NCBI GenBank assembly: GCA_030148005.1
Contig: JASBUI010000031.1
Location: 1-50,724, forward strand
Reading direction: 5' to 3'
Source of the DNA: Paracoccaceae bacterium
Lineage (GTDB): Bacteria; Pseudomonadota; Alphaproteobacteria; Rhodobacterales; Rhodobacteraceae
Length of the DNA: 50,724 nt
This document shows, piece after piece, positions 25,205-33,667 of the stretch (position 1 is its first letter; each line of letters begins with the position of its first letter). A program made the translations under genes and the position numbers. Below the pieces are notes generated by a model. It did not search any database. It worked only from the letters and a program-made list of their open reading frames with translations, and was not told the DNA's origin.

Positions 25205-25980
25205 CTTGGCGCCCCAAACGGGTCAGACAGGAACCCGGCAAGCGCATCCGTCCAGACCGCCAGCAGCAGGGGCGCGGCAAGAAAGAGCAGTATCAAGCCG
25301 CCCGCGGTAATGGCCGGGGCGCCGACGAAGGCCACCATCAATTGCGGCATCGCCTTGTTGATGACGCCCAAGGCAACGTTATAGATCAGCGAGGCAATCA
25401 CAAAAGGCGCTGCCAGCGTGAAGGCCAGGCCAAAGGCGTAAGAAATGCGCGATATCCCCCATTGCGCCAACGTCTCGCGGGCCGGAAATTGCCCCGGCGG
25501 AAGAAGATCGTAAGAAAGGACAAAGAACTCAACGATGCGCAGGTGAAGGCCCATCATCACGGCAAGCGCCAGGCCTGAGACGACAAGAACATGGCCGATC
25601 GCCGGCAATGGTTCCACCCCGGCGCCCGCGAAGATCTGGGACAAAGACGTGGCCTGCGCGGCCATGGACCCCGCGATCTGAAGCGCGATCACAAAGAGCC
25701 TGAGCATGAACCCAAGCGCCAGTCCGATCACAACCTCGGTCGCGATGTATAGCCCCAGTATTGGCCGCGCGTTGGAAAGTGCCGGATCAGTCGCTCCGAT
25801 GATCGGCGCGAGGATGACGGTAAAGGCAAGGGCAAGACCCAGCCGGATCTGGCGCGGGACGGATTGCTCTCCGAAGGTGGGCAAAAGCGCCATCGCCGCG
25901 CCGACGCGCAGAAAGATCACAAAGCCCAGATACATGTTGGCTTGAATCCACGGAACCAGTTGGGCAAAGGCATCCATCAT
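25201..25980 (-). CDS. fliR: Flagellar export gate protein FliR
   Basis: A 259-aa membrane protein with about six hydrophobic segments and the FliR N-terminus in which LGFVIFLRVGAAMALLPTFG is followed by basic IRLGLALAFTVI. The frame is open to 26349 but that extension overlaps flhA; ATG 25980 overlaps the flhA stop (ATGA) and gives the normal length. FliR completes the FliPQR export pore. Confidence 0.95.
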   Translation of the reverse strand: MMDAFAQLVPWIQANMYLGFVIFLRVGAAMALLPTFGEQSVPRQIRLGLALAFTVILAPIIGATDPALSNARPILGLYIATEVVIGLALGFMLRLFVIALQIAGSMAAQATSLSQIFAGAGVEPLPAIGHVLVVSGLALAVMMGLHLRIVEFFVLSYDLLPPGQFPARETLAQWGISRISYAFGLAFTLAAPFVIASLIYNVALGVINKAMPQLMVAFVGAPAITAGGLILLFLAAPLLLAVWTDALAGFLSDPFGAPR

Positions 25981-28058
25981 GCGGGGACAAGTCCGACAAG
26001 GGATGGGCGTGCCTCCATCCCGATTTCTTCGAACGACAGGACGGGGTTGCTGACGCCTTTGGCACTTAGAACAGTTCGCAGGAAACGGCGCCGCCGCGTT
26101 GATGTAACGACCGCGGGATAGTGGCCGCTTTCGCCCGCCTGGGCGATCTTTTCTGCGACCGATCCCGCCAGTCGATTGAACGCCTCGGGCGGAAGGGCGA
26201 TGTCGGATTGCCCACGGTCGCCTTCGATCTGGTAGGTCTGGAACGTCTCTTCCCATTCTGGGGCCAGTTGAACCAACGGAATGGTTCCATCGTCGCGCTT
26301 TAGTTCTGCGACCAGCTGAAAGCCCAGCCTTTGACGTACGTGTTCGCAAATACCTTCGGCATTGGGATAGATCGGGCGCGCCTCGGCGATGGCTTCGATT
26401 ATGAGGGGCAGGTTTCTGACAGAGACCCGTTCTTCCAAAAGCAGGCGCATCACGGTGACCAAAAGATCGACCGACACTTTGTCGGGGATCAGCTCATCAA
26501 GAAGTTTGCGGTTGGCATCGCCGCGTTTGGCGTCCGAAAGATTGGTAAACTCATCAAGCAGCCGGCGCATCGCCTTCATCGACAGCAGCCGCGAGAGGTT
26601 AAGCTTGATCACTTCAAGAAGGTGGGTCGCCAGCACCTCTGTCGGGGTTACGATGGTCATGCCTTCAAGGGCAACATCCTCTTGCCGTGCTTCGTCGATC
26701 CACATCGCCGGGGCGCCATAGACCGGCTCTTTCACAAGGTCCCCGCCCACGGTTTCGCCGCTGCCGTCCGAAAGCAGCGCAAGGACATTGCCCGCGCGCA
26801 AGGTGTCGCGCGCTTGTTCCACGCCTTGGATTCTGACGACATAAGCGCCGGGTTTAAGCGCGGCGTTATCCGTCAGGCGGATTTCGGGCAGGACCATTCC
26901 GAACATGGTCGCCACATGTGAGCGCATGTTCGCGATGCGCGCATCCAGCCCGGTTGCGGGGTCAAGCACCATCGCCACCAGATCGGGGGCAAATTCGACA
27001 TGGATGTCATCCAGATCCAGAACATCGCCCATCGGTTTTTCCTTCGGCTCTTCCGCTGGCTGTTCGGATATCTCGACCGCCTGAGCGGCGGACCTTTTTC
27101 GCGCCTTATGCGCATACCAGGCGCAGGTGATCAGCGTGGCGGACCCGGCAATGAAGGGAACAAAGGGAAGCCCCGGCACCATCGCGAACATCGCCATCAA
27201 CAGGCCGACCGTGGCCAGCGCCGATGGGTGGCGGCCAAGCTGGGCGACAAGTGCAAGATCGGTCGAACCGATGGCGCCGCCGCGCGCCAAAAGAAGTGCC
27301 GAAGCGATTGAGATTATGACGGCGGGTATCTGGGACACAAGACCGTCGCCAACCGTAAGAATGGCGTAGGTTTCAAAGGCCTGCCCAATCGGCATATCGT
27401 GTAGGATGACACCGATCAAAAGCCCCATGACAAGGTTCAGCAGGGTGATCAGCAGGCCCGCAATGGCATCGCCTTTGACGAACTTCGAAGCGCCGTCCAG
27501 TGATCCAAAGAACGTCGTTTCGGCTTGCTCTTTCTCGCGCCTTGCCTTGGCTTCGGTATGGTCGATCGCGCCTGCTGACATGTCGCTGTCGATGGCAAGC
27601 TGTTTGCCGGGCATGCCGTCCAGTGCAAAGCGTGCGCCGACCTCTGCCATGCGGGCCGCGCCCTTGGTGATGACGATGAAGTTGACGATCACAAGAACGC
27701 CAAAGACGACGAGCCCCAGAAACACGCTGCCGCCCATTACGAATCTGGCGAAACCTTCAATCACCCCGCCCGCGGCGTCGGTGCCGGTGTGACCTTGACC
27801 GACGATAAGCTTGGTGGATGAGACATTGAGCGACAGGCGCAGCATCAGTGATGCAAGCAGGATGGTCGGGAAGGCGGAAAAATCCAGCGGTTCCTCAATG
27901 AAAAGCGTTACCGTGAAGATCAGGATGGCCAGTGCGAATGACGCCGCCAGCCCAATGTCCAGAACCCAGGGCGGCATTGGAAGGATCATCATTACGATGA
28001 CCGCCATCAGGGCCAGTGCCAGCAAAATCGTGGGTTGGAAAATCGTTGCCAGCTTCAT
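25977..28058 (-). CDS. flhA: Flagellar export apparatus protein FlhA
   Basis: A 693-aa protein. The N-terminal half has about eight membrane helices, including MILPMPPWVLDIGLAASFAL near residue 24 and the FHIPEP-type region (FVMGGSVFLGLVVFGVLVIV with ARFALDGMPGKQLAIDSD). The C-terminal cytoplasmic domain (about 340-693) binds export substrates and chaperones. It is the proton-driven core of the export gate. It overlaps sltF and fliR by 4 bp each. Confidence 0.96.
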   Translation of the reverse strand: MKLATIFQPTILLALALMAVIVMMILPMPPWVLDIGLAASFALAILIFTVTLFIEEPLDFSAFPTILLASLMLRLSLNVSSTKLIVGQGHTGTDAAGGVIEGFARFVMGGSVFLGLVVFGVLVIVNFIVITKGAARMAEVGARFALDGMPGKQLAIDSDMSAGAIDHTEAKARREKEQAETTFFGSLDGASKFVKGDAIAGLLITLLNLVMGLLIGVILHDMPIGQAFETYAILTVGDGLVSQIPAVIISIASALLLARGGAIGSTDLALVAQLGRHPSALATVGLLMAMFAMVPGLPFVPFIAGSATLITCAWYAHKARKRSAAQAVEISEQPAEEPKEKPMGDVLDLDDIHVEFAPDLVAMVLDPATGLDARIANMRSHVATMFGMVLPEIRLTDNAALKPGAYVVRIQGVEQARDTLRAGNVLALLSDGSGETVGGDLVKEPVYGAPAMWIDEARQEDVALEGMTIVTPTEVLATHLLEVIKLNLSRLLSMKAMRRLLDEFTNLSDAKRGDANRKLLDELIPDKVSVDLLVTVMRLLLEERVSVRNLPLIIEAIAEARPIYPNAEGICEHVRQRLGFQLVAELKRDDGTIPLVQLAPEWEETFQTYQIEGDRGQSDIALPPEAFNRLAGSVAEKIAQAGESGHYPAVVTSTRRRRFLRTVLSAKGVSNPVLSFEEIGMEARPSLVGLVPA

Positions 28059-28858
28059 TGACCGATCAATCCCTGGCCGGATGAGGCATCGATCAGGCGG
28101 CGCGCGCCGGGCGCGAGCGGTACAAGCGATCCAAGTGTTGATCCGCCGATGCGTCCCTGCAAAAGAGGGTAGCGGTTAGCGACCTTGGCCGCTTGGGCAG
28201 GCTCTGGCGGTTTTGCCGCGGCCACCTCTAGCGGAGGAAGCTTTTCCAGCGTGGCGCGATGGGCCCTAAAGCGTTTCTTGTACTTGTCCGCGTATTTCTT
28301 GGTGCGCGAGTGATAGGCACCGGCGGCATCGTTCCAGTCCCCGGTTTCATCAAAAAGCTGCTGCAGAAACTTGGCGGCATAGCGGGCATTGGCGAGCGGG
28401 TCGAACATTTCTTCGATCGAGTTAAAGGCCTTGCCATGCCATTTGAAATTGATCTGAAAGCAGCCGACATCAAAGCTTCGCGCGCCAGTTTTATAGTGCT
28501 TATAGACGTAAGCCCGGGCCTGATCCTGTGTGTCAAACCACTTGCCCTTGCCTTCCATGTTGACGGTCCATGGCCATGGCACCATCGCGCCGTTGCGCTT
28601 GCGCCCCGTTTCATTCAGCGAAATTGCGCGAAGGACTGACAAGGGCACGCCGCTTTCTCTGGAGGCACGCAGCGCTGCGCTTTCACACAAGGCGGGCAGC
28701 GCACCGGTTTCGACGCGGGCCTGAGTTTCTTGGGGCGATAACCAGGGCACCAAGAGGAGCAGCATTGCCAGCCGCAGCTGGCGGCGTGGGCTGCGGTTCT
28801 TGGCCTCAGTTGTGGCGTCTTTATTCCAGATCATGATGTGCCGCATTTCTTGCTGCAT
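28055..28858 (-). CDS. sltF: Flagellum-associated lytic transglycosylase SltF
   Basis: A 267-aa exported enzyme. A signal sequence (about 28-48, LRLAMLLLLVPWL) precedes a soluble lytic transglycosylase domain with catalytic Glu83 in AISLNETGRKRNG, followed by SFDVGCFQINFKWHG and DPLANARYAAKFLQQL. The last 60 residues form a Pro/Ala-rich tail. It opens peptidoglycan for rod passage and supplies the muramidase half that the flgJ-type protein lacks, as described for Rhodobacter sphaeroides. Starts at 28858, 28846 or 28834 are all possible. Confidence 0.88.
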   Translation of the reverse strand: MQQEMRHIMIWNKDATTEAKNRSPRRQLRLAMLLLLVPWLSPQETQARVETGALPALCESAALRASRESGVPLSVLRAISLNETGRKRNGAMVPWPWTVNMEGKGKWFDTQDQARAYVYKHYKTGARSFDVGCFQINFKWHGKAFNSIEEMFDPLANARYAAKFLQQLFDETGDWNDAAGAYHSRTKKYADKYKKRFRAHRATLEKLPPLEVAAAKPPEPAQAAKVANRYPLLQGRIGGSTLGSLVPLAPGARRLIDASSGQGLIGQ

Positions 28859-28916
28859 TGTTTGACAAGAATTACGCGGTCAGGGTTTACAAAAGGTGAG
28901 CGGCGACAGTTGCTTT

Positions 28917-31043
28917 TTAGTCCAGCAGCCGCTTTTCCGCCTCGGCGCGGGCCTTAACGCTGCGCGCTATAAGTGCGCGCCCTTTGGCCAGAGGCGGCAA
29001 CGCTTCGATCCTGCTTTGGGTGCGGCCTTCATCTGCGGCTTGGGGTTTAAAGTCCAAGGCCGATGGACCAAAAGTTGTTGCTGTGCCCGGGCCTAGCCCG
29101 ACCTCTACCGACCGGGATGGGCTGGCCTTTGGGTTCTGCAGATCCCCGTTTGAGAGGTCGGCGGCCTTGTCGCCAAAACCAAGGCCCTCAAGTCGCTGAG
29201 AAACCCGCGAGCGAACCTGCGAAGGCATGGCCGTCACCAGTTCTTTGAACGTTGGCGCATAGGTCAGTCGAAGAAATTCTGCATCGCTCGCATGCGCGAC
29301 AATGTTTTCAGAGACACGCGCAATAAGCGCGTCCTCTGGCGCTGGCAGTGCAAGCAAGGCATTCACTGCTTCGTCATGGTCACCCAAAGCTGAAAGCGCC
29401 TCGATCAACACAGGGGTCATTTGCCTGTGAAAATCCGTGCCCTGCCTTTCAAAGTTCATGGCTTGCGCCGCAACAACCATGTCGCGCCGAGGAACCTTGC
29501 CCGATTTCAGCTGCAGTTTCATCAAACGCAACAGGGCCTGTGGCGACATTTCGTTGCCTGCTGAAACGATGTTTTCCAGAGTGTCGGTTGCGCCGACCTG
29601 ATCGCCGGCCCTTATAGACAGATCGGCCTCAAGCATCTCAAATCTTGAGCCATGGTCGCCCTCGGCGCGGGCGATTGCGTTTCTTACAATCCGGGCAGAG
29701 CTTTCATCCTTGATCCCAAGAAATTTCTCGGACAGTTCCGGCCCCAGATCACGCCTGAAGTGCAGAGGGAGACCCGAGAAAGTTCTGAGGATTGCCTCGA
29801 CGTTGACAAAGCTGGCGTCATTCAAATCGCCAAGTGCCAGCGCCGCCCAAAGCGCGGCGGGGGTGTCGCAACTGATCTGACCTGTCAAAACGGACGCTTC
29901 GACGGCCGCGCGCCTGTCAACAATCGCGGCCATTTCCGTCAGGACCTGCATCTCACCCGATGGCGTGCCCAGCGCGACCAGAACGGCGCGGGCCTCGTCG
30001 CCAAAGCCGGCAAAGAGATAGGCCTTGGCCAGATCTACAACAGCGCCTTCGCGGATCTGGTTAACCTCATCAAAAAGCCGCGCGCGGGCGCGAACGATGC
30101 CATCCCATGGGTCGCCCTCCCCGCCCCAACCTGCAACGTCCGCCAGTTGCGGCGCAAAACAGTTGTTGCCGTCGCTGGAAAGAGAAGCCGGTCCCGGGCG
30201 CTTGGTGTCTCGATCTATCTGAGTTTCTGCGCGGAAGTTCAAATGCCGCGTTACCGCCCTCTGATCCGGCGGCTCTGAAGCTTGCTTTGTCTCTGCTGCT
30301 TTGGGCTTTGGTGCCTTCACCCGCACTGTTGGTGGCGGCAAGTCCAACAAGCCTTGCGCCGAAGCGCGACCAAGTTGCTTTAGCAACCGCTCTCTCATTT
30401 CGTAGGCGCGCAGGTTTGGTTCAAGATGAAGCATTGAAACGTCGGGCCTTGCGACTTGCGGTTTTGGCAGGTTTGAGGGGGGCTGTTCGGCGGAGCCCGC
30501 GACGCGCGCGCGCTTGGGGGGATCGGCGGGCAATGTGACGGGAATTCCGGGCGCTGGCATCGCAAATTGGGGGATCGGCATCGCCGGTTCGGATGGCAGC
30601 TTTGGGGCGCCAGAAGAATGAGCGTCCGCGTCGACTTTGTCGCGCACCAGCTCATCACGTGCGAAGCTTTTCTCAAACGCAGAATTGGCCGGTGGGGGGC
30701 CATCCTTTACATCCACGACCAAAAGTCCGGGACGAAATTCAAAGGCATCCACATGGCACAGGCATTCGACGTCAAAGCCCAGACCGTCTTCAAACTTGCG
30801 GATGGCGCGAATCCGGTTTTTGGTCATCTTTTGAAAAACGCCACCCAGTGCAATTTCCTGCGAGAGATTCCCGATACGAAGGCGGTAGCCATCTGCGGTG
30901 CGCCCGATCGACCAGACGGGTGATTGGGGAAATGTAAGGACCACGCGCGAGAAATCGGCATGCTCACCGCTGCGGACGGCAATTGGCGCGCTCTGGGCGG
31001 CCACCGGCATCGCCAGAAAAATTGCGAAAATCCAGCGTATCAT
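28917..31043 (-). CDS. Large periplasmic protein coupled to motA, AMIN-like N-terminus
   Basis: A 708-aa protein I do not recognise as a named family. A signal peptide covers residues 1-19 (cleavage after QSA). Residues 20-115 look like an AMIN-type beta domain (DFSRVVLTFPQ, then GYRLRIGNLSQEIALGGVF, ending in LLVVDVKDG). A Pro-rich linker (about 115-265) follows, then a mostly helical, TPR-like region to the end. Cys94, Cys96, Cys295 and Cys392 could form disulfides. Its ATG overlaps the motA stop (ATGA) and motE is two genes upstream. That suggests a MotC-like periplasmic stator partner, but this is inference. Confidence 0.7.
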   Translation of the reverse strand: MIRWIFAIFLAMPVAAQSAPIAVRSGEHADFSRVVLTFPQSPVWSIGRTADGYRLRIGNLSQEIALGGVFQKMTKNRIRAIRKFEDGLGFDVECLCHVDAFEFRPGLLVVDVKDGPPPANSAFEKSFARDELVRDKVDADAHSSGAPKLPSEPAMPIPQFAMPAPGIPVTLPADPPKRARVAGSAEQPPSNLPKPQVARPDVSMLHLEPNLRAYEMRERLLKQLGRASAQGLLDLPPPTVRVKAPKPKAAETKQASEPPDQRAVTRHLNFRAETQIDRDTKRPGPASLSSDGNNCFAPQLADVAGWGGEGDPWDGIVRARARLFDEVNQIREGAVVDLAKAYLFAGFGDEARAVLVALGTPSGEMQVLTEMAAIVDRRAAVEASVLTGQISCDTPAALWAALALGDLNDASFVNVEAILRTFSGLPLHFRRDLGPELSEKFLGIKDESSARIVRNAIARAEGDHGSRFEMLEADLSIRAGDQVGATDTLENIVSAGNEMSPQALLRLMKLQLKSGKVPRRDMVVAAQAMNFERQGTDFHRQMTPVLIEALSALGDHDEAVNALLALPAPEDALIARVSENIVAHASDAEFLRLTYAPTFKELVTAMPSQVRSRVSQRLEGLGFGDKAADLSNGDLQNPKASPSRSVEVGLGPGTATTFGPSALDFKPQAADEGRTQSRIEALPPLAKGRALIARSVKARAEAEKRLLD

Positions 31044-31912
31044 GCCGCGTCCTGCTGCTTGGTTTCCTTCAGCGCCTCTTCAAGTTCGGCAAAGCTTGGT
31101 CGGATGTGGCTGGGTGTGTTCTGGCGACCGACTTCGATACAGATGTTGGTGGCGTGATTGTGCAGGTTCGCCACCAGAACCTCGCGGATAAGTTGGTAAA
31201 AATGGGCGTCTTCTTCGACGACCGTTTTGACTTTGGCCGAGAACGGGCCGACCAAACCGTAGGCCAGAAAGACCCCAAGAAAAGTCCCGACAAGGGCGCC
31301 GCCGATCAGCTTGCCAAGAATTTCGGGGGGCTGGTCAATTGAGCCCATGGTTTTGATAACGCCCAGAACCGCGGCGACGATCCCAAGCGCGGGAAGGCCA
31401 TCGGCGATGCCCTGCAGTGCATGGCTTGAGTGCAGCGCATGGTGAAGATTGGCCTCCATCCGTTTTTCGAGAACCTCTTCAACCTGGTGCGGATCGTCGT
31501 AGTTCATCGAGGCCGAGCGCAGAGTGTCACAGATCAGATCGATGGCTTCGCCGTCCTGAAGGATCTTGGGATAGCGCGAGAAGATGGCCGATTCCTGCGG
31601 CGTTTCGATATGCTCTTCCAAGGCAACCGCGTTCTGGCGGGCCAATCTGATAAGTTCGAACAGAAGGCACAAAAGATCGCGATAGTCGTTTGGCTTCCAC
31701 TTGGCGCCCTTAAAGACCTTTCCTAGGTCTTTCATCGTGTGTTTGATGCCGGGAACGTCGCTACTGATGACAAATGCGCCGACGGCGGCGCCGCCGATAA
31801 TGATCATCTCAAAGGGCAGGGACTTCAGGATGATCCCCATCTTTCCGCCGGCGGCCAGATAGCCGCCGAACACCATCACGAAGATCGTGGCGATCCCTAC
31901 GATACCGATCAT
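31040..31912 (-). CDS. motA: Flagellar motor stator protein MotA
   Basis: A 290-aa stator subunit with four membrane segments: about 2-20, 33-52, 172-190 and 204-224. The conserved prolines of the ion path are Pro174 (DGLPALGIVAAVLG) and Pro223 (YGLVGPFSAKV). The cytoplasmic loop carries Arg92 and Glu99/Glu100 in ARQNAVALEEHIE, the region that contacts FliG. MotB is encoded 10 kb away. Lies in the long fliL-flhB operon, 79 bp after motE. Confidence 0.95.
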   Translation of the reverse strand: MIGIVGIATIFVMVFGGYLAAGGKMGIILKSLPFEMIIIGGAAVGAFVISSDVPGIKHTMKDLGKVFKGAKWKPNDYRDLLCLLFELIRLARQNAVALEEHIETPQESAIFSRYPKILQDGEAIDLICDTLRSASMNYDDPHQVEEVLEKRMEANLHHALHSSHALQGIADGLPALGIVAAVLGVIKTMGSIDQPPEILGKLIGGALVGTFLGVFLAYGLVGPFSAKVKTVVEEDAHFYQLIREVLVANLHNHATNICIEVGRQNTPSHIRPSFAELEEALKETKQQDAA

Positions 31913-31991
31913 GGTGGCCCCCTTTTTGCAAAGTTCAACTTTCGCAAGAACCTTAGGGCGGCAGGGTTAAGAAACCTTATCCGCCCTTCGA

Positions 31992-32621
31992 TCAGGACTT
32001 GGGAACCGATGCATTTCGTCCGGCAAGGATGACGCTGATGCCATAGGCCTTTTGCGAGGACAGGCCGGCCATGATCGCAGCTGCCGCGGCAGGTTGCATC
32101 CGGCCAAGAAAGCCTGCCGCAAACTCTGGCGCCATTTCTTCGAACAGCTCTGCGGCCTTTTTAGGCTTCATGTTTTCATAGACTGCCGTAAGGCGCGCAA
32201 TGTCGCCTTCGGATGCGGTTTCGGCCTTGGCGATCGTTGCGGAAAGCGCCTCTTCCGCGGCTTTCAGGTCAAGGAGGTTCTGCTGTATCTGCGACTTGGA
32301 CAACTCCAATTCGGCGGTTTTTCTTGCCTTGTATTCGTCAAAGGTTTTCACCCTTTTGGCAAACTCACGCTCTGCTGTTTCCAGATCTGCATCACGTGCC
32401 TGCAGAGCGGCCAAAAGCTCGGCCACGCCGTCTTTCTGGGCAAGCGTTTGTTTGGGTGGGGCTGATGACTTTTCCAAAAGCGGCTGAACTTCTCGGGCAA
32501 CCGCAAGACCGGTGCCCGCGCCTATTCTGATCAACCCGGACGAGGCCAGAAGGATCGCCAGAACCAACAAAACGCTGCGTGACGGGCGTTTGGGCATACG
32601 TGATTTGGCCATGATCTTCAC
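31992..32621 (-). CDS. motE: MotE-like flagellar protein (MgtE-N domain)
   Basis: A 209-aa protein with an N-terminal membrane helix or signal (about 15-35), a coiled coil (70-150), and a C-terminal MgtE-intracellular-N-like domain (LTAVYENMKPKKAAELFEEM, then PEFAAGFLGRMQPAAAAAIMA). In Sinorhizobium MotE is a periplasmic chaperone that stabilises MotC. The start GTG at 32621 overlaps the previous stop; ATG 32612 is the alternative. The gene is 79 bp ahead of motA. Confidence 0.8.
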   Translation of the reverse strand: MKIMAKSRMPKRPSRSVLLVLAILLASSGLIRIGAGTGLAVAREVQPLLEKSSAPPKQTLAQKDGVAELLAALQARDADLETAEREFAKRVKTFDEYKARKTAELELSKSQIQQNLLDLKAAEEALSATIAKAETASEGDIARLTAVYENMKPKKAAELFEEMAPEFAAGFLGRMQPAAAAAIMAGLSSQKAYGISVILAGRNASVPKS

Positions 32622-33043
32622 TGCGCCGCCTCGACTGGTTCCCGTTTGTGACGAAAGACCGGGGCCTTTGGTGGCCCGGCGGTTTCGTCGTGCGGGTCAG
32701 GTTGCGGCGCGGAGGCCTTGTCGGCGGGCTCAGGTTTACCCGTGGGCGCGGGAAGATCGTGCAGGGAGGCGATCAAAAGCTCTAACCTTTTCGCAGCGGC
32801 CTCCGCCCGGTCGGTCAGGTCCTTCAATTTGTCCACTGACGTTGAAGCGGCCGCGCGTGTTTGATCCATCGTGCGCGTCATGTCATCGACCTGCGCGGAC
32901 AGAACCGCGACCGCGCCGCCGACGCCCTTTTCAAGGTCTGTAAACCGGCTTAGGCGCCGCGAAAGGATTATGCAGTAGAACGCGGCGCCAAGGGCACCGG
33001 CAACCAACAGAATATCCGCAATGAGGTTCATTTCCTGTCCCAT
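32618..33043 (-). CDS. Membrane-anchored coiled-coil protein (DUF6468-like)
   Basis: A 141-aa protein with a single N-terminal helix (about 7-27, IADILLVAGALGAAFYCIIL), a predicted coiled coil to about residue 95 and a Pro-rich acidic tail. It resembles DUF6468-type proteins that lie beside fliL, fliM and motE in alphaproteobacterial clusters. Function unknown. The start shares a base with the fliL stop and the stop overlaps motE. Confidence 0.6.
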   Translation of the reverse strand: MGQEMNLIADILLVAGALGAAFYCIILSRRLSRFTDLEKGVGGAVAVLSAQVDDMTRTMDQTRAAASTSVDKLKDLTDRAEAAAKRLELLIASLHDLPAPTGKPEPADKASAPQPDPHDETAGPPKAPVFRHKREPVEAAQ

Positions 33044-33567
33044 CAGTTCAAAACGAATTCCATAACCAACAGATCGCGCACGCGCCCCTCACCCGTTACG
33101 ATCTGGATGCGGCGAAGCATCTGCGCGCGTAGCCGAAAAAGGGCCGAGGGATCTTCGAGATCGCGGATATTGACCGCCCGCAAGTATCCGTTCAGCACAT
33201 CGACAACGCGCGGCATGATCGCGGCGACATCGTCCTGATAACGCGTATAGACCTCAAGCTGAGCGCGGAATCGAAGATAGTCGTTGCGTGATGCGCGCCC
33301 CAGCGAGACGACCAGTGGATCGACCGGAAGGAATACAACATCCGGCAGTGCATCCGGCTCTTCAACGATGGCTTCTGCCTTTTCAGGTTCTTTTTCGCCG
33401 CCAAGAATCATGCCCGAACTGACCGCAAAGAATCCGCCGCCACCGCCGGCGAGCGCCAGTACGAAACCAATTAAAAGCGGCAGTTTCGACCGCTTTTTTG
33501 GCGCCTCTTCGCCGCCTTCAGTTTCTGTTGCATCTACTTCGGCCATTCCAGGATCCGCTTGCGTCAC
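33043..33567 (-). CDS. fliL: Flagellar basal body-associated protein FliL
   Basis: A 174-aa protein with a membrane helix at about residues 29-52 (LPLLIGFVLALAGGGGGFFA) and a periplasmic FliL domain whose core reads FLPVDPLVVSLGRASRNDYL, ending RVRDLLVMEFVLN. FliL forms rings around the MotAB stator. GTG 33567 has an AGAGAG Shine-Dalgarno; ATG 33546 is an alternative. It heads the ten-gene operon that includes motE, motA, flhA, fliR and flhB, divergent from fliF. Confidence 0.92.
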   Translation of the reverse strand: MTQADPGMAEVDATETEGGEEAPKKRSKLPLLIGFVLALAGGGGGFFAVSSGMILGGEKEPEKAEAIVEEPDALPDVVFLPVDPLVVSLGRASRNDYLRFRAQLEVYTRYQDDVAAIMPRVVDVLNGYLRAVNIRDLEDPSALFRLRAQMLRRIQIVTGEGRVRDLLVMEFVLN

Positions 33568-33592
33568 TTTTCTCTCTATAGCCCGCCTAGGA

Positions 33593-33607
33593 CTAACCGA
33601 ATGTTAA
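33593..33607. promoter_or_regulatory. CtrA-like box between fliL and fliF
   Basis: CTAA-N7-TTAA (on the minus strand TTAACATTCGGTTAG) matches 7 of 8 consensus positions. It lies 61 bp upstream of the fliF start codon and 26 bp upstream of fliL. Confidence 0.55.
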
Positions 33608-33667
33608 GGCTGTTCGATAATTGTTCCTCTGAAGTCAGGGCAGAACGCCCAAGAAAAGAGGCCCCGT

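Noticed and set aside
31913..31991. A CtrA site upstream of motA
   Set aside because: TTAA and TTAG half-sites occur but the spacing is 6 or 10 bp, not 7.
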